Origin: Ochotona curzoniae
Taxonomy: Eukaryota > Chordata > Mammalia > Lagomorpha > Ochotonidae
NCBI RefSeq assembly: GCF_017591425.1
Contig: NW_024467121.1
Location: 17,806,707 to 17,870,706, forward strand
Direction: 5' to 3'
DNA: 64,000 nucleotides
Shown here: in pieces, positions 55,488-64,000 of the stretch
Numbering within the stretch: position 1 is the first letter of the stretch
Layout: every line of letters begins with the position of its first letter
Position numbers and translations under genes: made by a program
Notes under the pieces: generated by a model
What the model saw: only the letters and a program-made list of their open reading frames with translations
What the model was told of the DNA's origin: nothing
Database searches by the model: none

Positions 55488-55503
55488 AAAAAAAAAAAAG
55501 CTT

Positions 55504-57509
55504 TGTCCTAACATGCCACCTGGATCCCATTGGTGACTTGGTTTCTTGAGTAGCAGACAGAATCTCCATGACCACAGGGAATTCGGCCATTGAGCCACCC
55601 ACGTGCCAGCTGGATTTTGTCTCCAGAGCATTTTGAATGAAGCCTAAAAGCTTGAGGGCAATTACAGCCTCTGGAGCCGTGAAGCATGGAGCGTGCAAGG
55701 ACCGCAGTCTGGGTCTGAGTCACTGAAGGAGTGTCATCACAGGCAAAGACAGCCGACAGCAGTGCCTTGGGTGGGCTGCATGCCCACCTACTTCCTCCCA
55801 GCCTCTCCCTCTCCCTCACAGCCTCTGGCCCTTCCCAGCACCAGTGCAGGAGCTGTGTCTGACCAACAGGACACTCAGATAAAAACCTACTAGAATAACT
55901 GGGCCATTGGGTTCCCAATGAAACCACCCCCACAGGCTCTTCTTTTTCCAGTTAGTGGGCTCATTAGGGCTCAGAAAATGGAACAGCTCCTGCCGCTAAT
56001 GGCCCATGATTGAGGCAAAGAGAGGAAGTGGCCCCTCCACTATTGCACCAAAGAGAAATAGGAGGCAAGGTCATTGGCTACAGCCCCAAAGTTTTTAGTG
56101 TTATGGAAGAACTCTCTCCCAACTACAGGCGATCTGGAGCATGAAGAAAGGATTACTAGGAAGTACTTACATGCAGAGAAGACATTTTCTGTGTGTTCCA
56201 GAGACTCAAGTCAGGAGTTCTGGAATTTATTATTCTAGAAAGTTCCATCGCTAATGCCAAGTATAGGCAGGGACCCGGTAAGATCTTTGGAGCCATAAGA
56301 GGCTTACAGAAACTGTGGGGGCTGACTGTTCCCATCACAGGTTCTGAGCAAAGACCCCTCTCCAGAGGACAGTGTCTAGACAACTGGAGACAGAAATTGG
56401 CCACCATGGCCCTGACATCTAGCCTCTGGTTCAGGGACTGGCCTCAATGTGTATATGCAGCTGCTGAAGAATGGGAAAGAGGCTGGCATCAGAGAACTTT
56501 CTGGGTTAGCAACCAATTGATAGCTCCTCCAGGACCATGCCAGGGACCGTGGAGAACAGAGAAACCTCATTATTGTCCATCTGTCCACTGCTAAGCAGGC
56601 TTACTTACTTAGAAATTAGAGCACCTTGAGAAAGAGGTATCTCATAAAGAAAGCATGTTGGACCTATAGTCTGGGCTATAGAGAAAGTCAAGGGTTGCCT
56701 TGACAGTGGGTAGATTTGCAATTTTCTGCCTGAAGGATGACAGCAGAATGGTCATGCCTATCAAGGGCAGTACTGCCAACAGCACACGTGTGGCTAACTG
56801 CTTGTGGCTGGGCCCATGGAGCCACTCTGCTAGAGGTTACAAGAGCACACGGTTCCATTCCTACCCCACTGGAGTGCATTTCCCTGCTTTGCAGGGGAAG
56901 CCAGCCCAAGGCCACTGCATCCCTGGTGAGTGCTTGAGATCACTGCTGCTACTATTCTTTGGGATCAACCCAAGTCAGCAAACCACACAGTGACCCTACC
57001 TAGTCCCCTTCCTTCCAGCTTCCCACCTCTCACAAAACCTACTGCCATTGGAGGATCCCAAAAAGATATGTAGCCTATAGACCTACAAACTTCATGACCT
57101 TAGCTGGCTCACTTCCATTACACATTGGGGCAACCACCCACTGGAACCCAGAAGGGCTTAGTAGGTCCCTGTAACTGTGCCACCCCCTGGCAACCAGTAG
57201 GAGAACCAGGATGGGAACAGGGGCAGGAGCTCAACAGGGAGAGTCCAGCATCAGCCTTTCTTCCTTTGTCCCCATTCCTCCAATACCCCTCCACCCTCAA
57301 AACACACACACACCCCTTATGGGTCACACATCACCTGCTTTCTTTTCCCATTCTGACCCACTTAGAGAGCTCTGGGGACCTTAAAGGAAGGCCCTTGACC
57401 CACATGTCAGAAGGCAGGCCATGCCAAGAGGAGCTGAGCACCACTGCCACATGAGGCACAATGTTGCACTGTTCAGATGACCTCATTCCACAGTCGCAAA
57501 GGCCCCAGG
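55504..57509. other. 2 kb of unique DNA without SINEs
   Basis: Contains GTTAGTGGGCTCATTAGGGC and CTGCCGCTAATGGCCC near 55955-56010 (homeodomain-like cores). No exon or transposon is supported. Confidence 0.4.
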
Positions 57510-57665
57510 ACCCAGGACCCAGGCACGGCTATTATTCCTGACAGATGCGGAAACTAAGACCCTTAAAAGGGGATTGGCCACAATCTCACTTGCTGTCAAA
57601 GCGGATCAAGGCTTGGAATTTAATATCAGGCCATGTGACCTCTGACCTTTCCCCCTTCACCAAGA
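57510..57665 (-). repeat. MIR relic, minus
   Basis: GGCTATTATTCCTGACAGATGCGGAAACTAAGACCC, TTGGCCACAATCTCACTTGCTGTCAAAGCGG, GGCTTGGAATTTAATATCAGG is the reverse MIR core. Confidence 0.6.
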
Positions 57666-57976
57666 ACCCCCAACAGTTTAAATTTCAGAGCATGGAAAGT
57701 GGGCAATGCCTAACCTCACACCTTCATCAACAAAGATTTTGCACGGGTCAGTGAAACAAAGGTATGTTTCGTGTGACAAGCCCACTGCATCCCTTAAAAG
57801 TGCTCACCAAGCAGCCACCCCAGGCCATTACATGAGCTGCCATTACATGAGGCCATTATAGAGGAGCTGCCATCACTGTGTGGGACAGTCTGCTATCTTC
57901 CTGGATGCTGGAGATACATTCAAGTGCAGTCCTGTTTGTGCGGAAGGTTGTCTCTGAGGAGAGCAGACAGCCCAAG
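57666..57976. other. Unique spacer
   Basis: Contains a short near-repeat CATTACATGA(G/C)(C/G) around 57826-57860. Confidence 0.45.
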
Positions 57977-57980
57977 TTCC

Positions 57981-58026
57981 AGCCCAGGTCCCCAGCCCAG
58001 GTCCCCAGCTCAGGTCCCCAGCTGAG
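57981..58026 (+). repeat. 13-bp tandem repeat, 3 copies
   Basis: AGCCCAGGTCCCC at 57981, 57994 and 58007 (third copy with C to T). Confidence 0.95.
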
Positions 58027-58094
58027 CTAGAGAAGCCAGTGGCCCCTTCAGTCAGCTAGAGTTGGTACTGCCTACAAGAATCCAGGAACTGATG

Positions 58095-58395
58095 TTGTTT
58101 GTTTGTTTGTTTGTTTAGCTTATTTGTTTGACGGACAGAGACAGAGAGAAATCTTGGATCTGCTGCTTTACTCCCCAGTGGCTGCAATGAATTTAAGCGA
58201 GTCTGAAGCTAGGGGCCAGAAACTTCCTCTTGACTTCCCACATGGATGCAGGAGCCCAAGCACATGGGCCACCTGCTGCTTTAGCAGGGAACTGGATTGG
58301 AAGTAGAGCAGCTGGGACCCCAGCTGGTATCTCTATAATGCCAGCACCAAGGTGGGGCGGCAGGTGCTTAGCCTGCTATATCACAATGCTGGCCC
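58095..58395 (-). mobile_element. CSINE, minus, older type, with (TTTG)n tail
   Basis: (TTTG)6 then AGCTTATTTGTTTGACGGACAGAG, CTTTACTCCCCAGTGGCTGC, CACATGGATGCAGGAGCCCAAGC, TTTAGCAGGGAACTGGATTGGAAG, CACAATGCTGGCCCC. Confidence 0.92.
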
Positions 58396-60515
58396 CATGA
58401 TGCCATCTTTACTTGGACGTACTGTCCCATGGCACAGATATGGGATTAAGCTATTCTGGCCTCCAGGCCTCAGGCAGCAGCCCCCTTGTCCATGATTCCA
58501 AATGTGTTTTCCAATTCCCTCAAGACAGCAGACATTGTAAGAGGTGGGAGGCACACCCTTGGCTCCAGGATCCCCACTTCAAGTTTAGTGTCTGCAGGAC
58601 AGATGGGCTGTGCTATGGGTAGAACCTCAGACAGGTCCCAGATGGACTGTGACAAGCTGTGTAACCTGGAGCCCACTTTCCAGTTGTGGAAGGAGAAGGG
58701 TTAGATTAGGTCAATGGGTTCAAGCTGTGCTCTGAGAACTCCTGGGATGCCAGGAGGAATCTGGCATGTGCAAAGCTAAGTGGCTTGCATCAATGCCCAC
58801 AGCCCATCTGGACTGCCTGCCAGAGGTCTGAAACCTGATGCCAATGGGGGAGGGAGTGGAGCCACAGAATTTGGGGTAAGAAGAAGTGTATCCCATCAAG
58901 CAGCTCCATCTCCCTCTGCATGACCTGCAGGTGCAAGAAGGATCTGCATCCCTGGACACTATAGGCATGACTGGGCTGGATGCTGTCTGGGTCCTTCTGC
59001 CCAGCAGGAAACTCTCGTAGTCTTCATCCTGAACCACATCTGCTGGCCATAGATGTGGGAGCCTCTCTGGGGGACCTGGGATGAGCTGCCTGAGTTCACA
59101 ATCCCCAGATAATTCCAGAAGCCTGCAAGCTGTCACGCAAAAATTAAACAAGGCTTCAGAGCTAGACAACTCAGACAGCACATCCTGTCCAAACTCGCTT
59201 AGACAGCCTGAACAGAACCAAGGGTGACTCCCAGCAGGTGACTGCCCTGTGGGGGCTCACATCACAAAACTCCTGCCTGCTCTGAGCAGTGTTCAGCTGG
59301 CCCTGAAACCTGCCGCCAAGGCCCAAGGCTCTGCTATACGCTGTGACCCAACTTCCAGGGGCAGTGCTCCTACAGATGTCACATTCCCAAGCAGGAAAAG
59401 CAAATTCAGGAAAACAGTATCCACTTACAACTACAGAGGGAGTGAAACAGGCAGAAGGCTGTGACTCAGCTTGGAACACATCCAAGACGCGAGGTTCCCA
59501 GGAAGACCACTTGGTCTCAGCATGGTGCAGACAACACCAGAGTCAGCCGAATTTCCCGGAGTTCCAGGCAGAGGGACTGACCAAGTGCCTCTCCACCTGG
59601 GGGTGCTGAATCTGCCTGGGCATTTTCCACCCACTGCATCAATGCCACATGTTCCCAGAGCAAGGTGGTCTCAGCCCTGGCCACAGAGGCTGGCCCCAGA
59701 CAGGGGCTCATCACAAAGATGCCAAGGACCAGGTAATAACACCCTAACAGCCAGAGCTTTCAGGATCATTTTGGGTCCTGGGTCCATCATGAACTTGACC
59801 CGAGAAAGGGACTCGGAGTACAATGGAAACAGCTGAGGGTATTGATTCTGGCTGAGCTGCTCCTTGTCAATGGGTGAAGGAGGTAAGCATCACACCTCAT
59901 GATGGACAAGACTTTCCCAGCACGTCTGCTGCTCTGCTCTGGTGCAACAGTGATGCCTGACAGCCCTCACCTGCCAGGAGACAATGTGTTATAAGCTATA
60001 GTCCTGGCATCTGGGTCCTGCCTCAGGGTGCTGAGGCAGAGTGAGCACAACACCCCTGATTCACACATTAGACTCAGTTGCCTAGGGAGCCCCACAGAGA
60101 GAATCCACTGCTCTTTCCTGCCAGGGTGGGATCTGGGTGGATTCAGAATAATTGACCCCAGAGCCGGGATCATTAAGAACTGGCAGACAGTTCTAGCTTG
60201 GCTGAAACACTACTCCACTCTGCTGGGACATGTCAGGGTCGAGCCAGGCCATGTCAGCCCAGTGGAGGGAAGCAACAGCTGGCTCCCAGTCAGCTGTGTC
60301 CCTCCCTCCACCTCACCACACCCCGAGACCTAGTTCTACTTCGGAATGTACCTTTTTAACCATGTACAAGAGATAATAAGCCAATAAGTTAACCTCTCTA
60401 ACAGAAGCATCATAATGTTCAGCTCACAGCCAGTTTTGTTTCTATTCTGTCATCACATCATTTCACCCAGAAAATTTTCCTCATGTACCTCAACAAAAGC
60501 AGAGCTTTCTTTTAT
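58396..60515. other. 2.1 kb of unique DNA with a faint MIR
   Basis: GACAAGCTGTGTAACCTGGAGCCCACTTTCC at 58652 is MIR-like. ORFs up to 153 codons on the minus strand (58720-59181) have no recognisable domain. Confidence 0.35.
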
Positions 60516-60816
60516 TCTTTTTTCTTTCTAAGAGACTCATCTATTCACTTAAAAGGCAGAACTAGAAAGAGCACTCCCCAAATGGTCACAACACCCAGAG
60601 CGGGGCTGGTCTAAAGGCAGGAACCAGGAGCCCCTCTCTGGATCCCTCATGTAACTGGCAGGGTACCAAGCATTTGGACCCTCTGAGTTTGCTTTCCCAG
60701 GAGCATTAACAAGGAACTGGATTACAAGTAGAATAGCTGAGATTTAAACTGGCACCCACACAGGATGCCAGCATCACAGGCAGCAGTGGCTTAACATGTG
60801 CCATGACATTGGCCTC
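60516..60816 (-). mobile_element. CSINE, minus, old
   Basis: ATTCACTTAAAAGGCAGAACTAG, GCACTCCCCAAATGGTCACAAC, CCAGGAGC, CTTTCCCAGGAGCATTAACAAGGAACTGGATTACAAG, GCCATGACATTGGCC. Confidence 0.9.
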
Positions 60817-61639
60817 AATGGTGTCAGTTTCTAAGTATGATCAGACAAGCAGTCGGTGATCCCAACCGCGTCTACAGGTTGGCATTATCGGTGTTCCTCT
60901 GCTCTCTGGACTTCCCTGTAAATGGGGGCACAGACCCCCGCTGACTCAAGCATGATTATTCTGGTGGTAGTGTGGATGCGGCATTGTCTCTCCCTCTGAG
61001 GATGCGCACGGTGTCTGCCTGGCCCCTGCTGGGATGTTCACAGGCTCTGTTGATCACTGCTTGGAGCGGTGTGTCCATTAGAGGTTGCCAGAGAGTGACA
61101 AACCTGCTCTGTAATTCAGTCCTCATCCCCTGGCTGGACGGTTCCCTCACAGAAGCAGATTCAGATGGATCAAGCAGGCCAAACATTCATTTTTTTCTCT
61201 TCTTACATCAGTTTCTCAAGGGATGAATTATTTCCTCAACTTCCTCCCAAAATGGGCATTCTTTTCAGCATCAGAATCCAGATTTGGATGTCAACAAGCA
61301 CAATGCATTTTATTCCACTGCAGTTGAGGCCTGCCAGCCACTGCCCGAACTGATGTCTGGCCTCACCCTAGGCCAGGAGGAAGTCCCTTGGTTCCTGTCT
61401 CTACACTGAAAAGTCTCCTGCTTTCTGCACTGACGAGATGTTCTAGGCTCCTCCTGGACACACATCTCACCTTTGCTAATTTCCACAACGGCTCCCTGAC
61501 ACTTGCCTCCATTCTATCTGCATCCTCGCCATAGCTCGACTGTTCTTTCCTCAAGCTAATTTTAGCTCTGGTCCTCTCCTTGGAAGACCCTGGGATCTGG
61601 AGGAGCACATTGGCGCTTCAGATCTTATGAGGGAATAGC
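60817..61639. other. Unique intergenic DNA
   Basis: No feature recognised. Confidence 0.4.
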
Positions 61640-61830
61640 GCTGAGTCTGAATACTGCACCACTGATTACAAGTTAGCTAGCCCTGGGCCAATTCTATCAC
61701 CCCTCTGAGCCTCCATTATTTCATTTGTAAAAGTAAGACTGCTAAGATTTTTACCTTTCACAATGGGGGTCAAGATGAAATGTTTAGCACCTGGCTTAGA
61801 AGCTGACATTCAAGAATAGTCAATATCCAA
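61640..61830 (+). repeat. MIR relic, plus
   Basis: GAGTCTGAATACTGCACCACTGATTACAAGTTAGCTAGCCCTGGGCCAATTCTATCACCCCTCTGAGCCTCC, TTTCATTTGTAAAAGTAAG and GTTTAGCACCTGGC follow MIR from core to 3' part. Confidence 0.75.
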
Positions 61831-61834
61831 TCCT

Positions 61835-61847
61835 GTTCTTCTTCTTC

Positions 61848-61877
<30 letters not shown>
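61835..61877 (+). repeat. (CTT)n then T27
   Basis: Pyrimidine-only run of 43 bp; may be the tail of a minus-strand retrosequence whose body is not recognised. Confidence 0.97.
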
Positions 61878-61881
<4 letters not shown>

Positions 61882-62110
61882 ATATCCGTGCTTGATTGTG
61901 CTCATCTCATTGTCCAAACTTTCAGGCACATTTGGGTCTGGCCCCACCTCACCAGTCTAATTTTACTTCTAGATAGTTCTCCCCAGGCACTTGCCACCCT
62001 AACCCAGTATCCTGTACTTACTCCCTCACTCATCGCCTCTTATGATGCCCTCTTTTATCATAAAGGCTCATGCCTCCACAACGTATTCCAGTCCTGCCTC
62101 AAAGTCTAGA
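61878..62110 (+). repeat. Possible L2 relic, plus
   Basis: CTGGCCCCACCTCACCAGTCTAATTTTACTTC and CTCATGCCTCCACAACG resemble L2 internal blocks, weakly. Confidence 0.3.
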
Positions 62111-62296
62111 CCGAAATCAAAATTTCTGCATTCTCAGCCTTGTCTCCCTGAGCTATTCCATGCCCTGTGGTCATGATTACCACCTCAGGAACTGGTCCTT
62201 CTGAAACTCTGGTCGTCAACGCACAGAATGCCTGGGCTGTCAACAGTGACCGTGGCAGAGCCAACTGCAGCGGGTGTCTGTGTGTACATGTGCACG

Positions 62297-62386
62297 CAAG
62301 GGTGCATACCTGTGTGCACGTGCATCTGCTAGCGTGTATCTGTGGGCACGGGCACTTGCTAGCGTGTATCTGTGGGCACGGGCATC
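62297..62386 (+). repeat. 30-bp minisatellite, 2 full and 1 diverged copy
   Basis: Units at 62327-62356 and 62357-62386 share TGCTAGCGTGTATCTGTGGGCACGGGCA. A looser copy is at 62297-62326. Rich in alternating purine-pyrimidine and CpG. Confidence 0.9.
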
Positions 62387-62497
62387 TACATGTGTATGTG
62401 TCTGCCTTCTTTTCAAGAAGCCCATCCCTTGCCTCTTCTGACACAGAATCACTCAGTTCCTTTCCTAAGGTTTCAGCCAGGACGTGGAAGGACAAAT

Positions 62498-62510
62498 AGA
62501 CCCTGTTCTT
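62498..62510 (+). repeat. Target-site duplication (AGACCCTGTTCTT), left copy
   Basis: Repeats exactly at 63162-63174, bracketing both an L1 3' end and a SINE. Confidence 0.9.
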
Positions 62511-62892
62511 TCTTTTTTTTTTTTTTTTAAAGCAAGAAGACCATAGTTTAACTGGAGTATAGGCAAGGGCTATAAACAATCAAATGGAAAGATGGCCATT
62601 TCAAACATAAACACTAATTTTAAAGTAATCACAGATCATTAAAATCATAGTAATAGAACATTCTTAACCATTGGTTTACCAGAGTATAAAGCAGAAATTG
62701 ACATAACCATATTCAAAGCAAAAATACTAATAAAGGCATTTCTTTTTTCTGTTTCTGAGTTTTTATTTATGTTAGCCTGCCATATATGAAGGAGAACACT
62801 TGGTATTTGTCTTTCTATGTGCAATTTGTTTCAGTCAACATGGTATGCTACAGTTTCACCAATCTTGTTGAAAATGGTACTAAAGTTCCAAG
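62511..62892 (-). mobile_element. L1 3' end, minus, with poly(T) at the left
   Basis: T16 (62513-62528) is the reversed poly(A) tail. At 62760-62880, ATATATGAAGGAGAACACTTGGTATTTGTCTTTCTATG and TTTCAGTCAACATGGTATGC match the reverse of the L1 ORF2 end. The stretch between is taken as L1 3' UTR. Confidence 0.7.
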
Positions 62893-63161
62893 TCAGGTGC
62901 GGTAGCCTAGTGGCTAAAGTCCTCACCTTGCATGTGCTGGGATCCCATTTTGGCACCAATTCTAATCCCAGCAGCTTTATTTCCCATGCAGCTCCCTGCC
63001 TGTGGCCTGGGAAAGCATTTGAGGATGGTCCAAAGCCTAGGGACCCTGCACCCACATGGGAAACCTTGCTTCAGATCAACTCAACTCCAGCCATTGCAGC
63101 CAGTTTGGGTGCAGATTGTCAGACTGGAAAATTCTCCTGTCTGTCTGTCCTCCTCTCAAAC
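62893..63161 (+). mobile_element. CSINE, plus, lacking its tail; carried within the L1 insertion
   Basis: GTCAGGTGCGGTAGCCTAGTGGCTAAAGTCC head, CCAATTCTAATCCC, GGGAAAGCATTTGAGGATGG, ending at CTGTCCTCCTCTCAAA with no A-rich tail before the target-site duplication. In L1 orientation this is an antisense SINE at the truncated 5' end. Confidence 0.93.
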
Positions 63162-63174
63162 AGACCCTGTTCTT

Positions 63175-64000
63175 AACAGAGACCATGAGGACAGTCCCCT
63201 TGGGGAGGAGGGAAATCTCAGTTTTCTAAACCAGAAGCCCTCCATCTGGAATGAAGAAGAGAGCCATGACCAGAGAAGGTATTCCTACCCAGAAGTGGCA
63301 GCCAGATCCCATCCCAAAGATGACCTCAACATAGAACTTGTCCACGATAGGATGGCCACAGAGGAAAAATGCTTGGGTGGGGCTGGCCTCTGTTCCCCAA
63401 GACCAAAGCACCCTGCTGGTCACTTCACAACCTGCCAGAGGCACCACTAAATCCCCAAACACACCTATACCTAGACCCCAACTCTCACCCCTCCTGGAGC
63501 CCCAGGATATCTCAGGGCATAGGCAGTTTTCAACTACTGCAGTACACAAAGATAGAAAAATCCATGCCAAAGACCAATTGCTGACTTTTCAGCCTTCTGC
63601 GTCAGTGACTTTTTTGGGGGGGAGGGGGAAGCAAACTCTCAAAGAGCTTTCTTGGCCTTTTGGGGTTCCAAAAACAAACTGTGGCCTCCCCCACCCAGAC
63701 AAAAGGGTTAGGCAAAGTAGAGTAACAGACACTGCCAGGTAAATAACAAGAATTTAAGCCAAGCCTACCAACAAACCTAGACCTCCACCCTGAGAGACCG
63801 GAGGCATGGGAGCCATAATGAAGGCATCAGCAGCATCTTCCACCCTTAGAAGATGGCCAGAGGAAATCCTGGGGGCTTGGAGGGGCTGCTCAGGATACCT
63901 GTTGCTCCCCATCCTCTACCTCCCTGTGCCCTCAAGGTGGATGGGGTACCAGGGGACATCCCAGTGGACAATGATTAGGTTGCAGGTGCTTATTGACTAA
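63175..64000. other. Unique intergenic DNA to the window end
   Basis: A 172-codon plus ORF (62932-63450) starts inside the SINE and has no domain. A G-run lies at 63615-63628. No exon supported. Confidence 0.4.

Noticed and set aside
57981..58026. 13-bp tandem repeat as a protein-binding array
   Set aside because: Only three copies in neutral-looking DNA; most likely a small minisatellite seed.
62932..63450. 172-codon plus ORF
   Set aside because: Begins inside the SINE and runs into unique DNA; no domain.

Overview
This window looks like mammalian nuclear DNA, most probably from a lagomorph and, by inference, a pika (Ochotona). I count about 28 copies of a roughly 310 bp tRNA-derived SINE. 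It has a B-box-like block (GGTTCTAATCCC), a conserved core (GGGAAAGCAGT.GAGGATGGCCC, then GGGACCCTGCACCC), and a tail of TCCTCTCTGTATATCTG.CTTTCCAATAAAAATAAATAAATC. This is the C-repeat (CSINE) family of rabbits and pikas. The youngest copies carry the CATCGGACGGAAGATC / CCAATAAAAATAAATA tail that I associate with pikas rather than rabbits. The rest is typical intergenic mammalian sequence: L1 fragments of several ages, MIR and L2 relics, MaLR-like LTR pieces and microsatellites. I find no intact protein-coding gene and no tRNA or rRNA gene. The open reading frames longer than 60 codons look like chance ORFs or pieces of retrotransposons.

Layout. 1-3.2 kb: SINE-free, AT-rich sequence that reads as the terminal 3' UTR of an unidentified plus-strand gene. 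It has several poly(A) signals, ends near an AATAAA with a GU-rich downstream element, and contains an 18-bp perfect hairpin. 3.2-11 kb: intergenic, with a perfect 172-bp direct duplication, a tetranucleotide array grown from an L2 tail, and scattered SINEs. 11.3-18.4 kb: a nested retrotransposon stack. An old L1 is interrupted by a younger 5.1 kb insertion with its own 10-bp target-site duplication. That insertion is itself a fusion of a 2.1 kb non-coding unit, which has an L1-like head and an L1-like G-rich, poly(A) tail, with an L1 that keeps a 5' UTR, a broken ORF1 (hit by a SINE), the first ~55 codons of ORF2 and a 3' UTR. 18.4-20 kb: GC-richer unique DNA with a candidate GC-box promoter and splice-like signals. 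20-33 kb: SINEs, L1 3' ends, MIR and a MaLR-like LTR. 33.7 kb and 51.2-51.8 kb: two AT-rich, repeat-free blocks that look like conserved non-coding regulatory elements. 34-50 kb and 52-64 kb: further SINEs (including one tail-to-tail inverted pair), MaLR/L2/MIR relics, microsatellites, and at 62.5-63.2 kb an L1 insertion that carries a SINE inside a single target-site duplication.

How it works together. The only candidate host-gene part is the 3' UTR at the left edge, plus possible regulatory DNA downstream of it. Everything else is a record of L1 activity (its own copies and SINEs moved in trans) laid over neutral sequence. Family names for repeats are judged by eye from remembered consensus features, not by a database search. 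Boundaries of old repeats are good to roughly 10-30 bp; those set by target-site duplications are exact.
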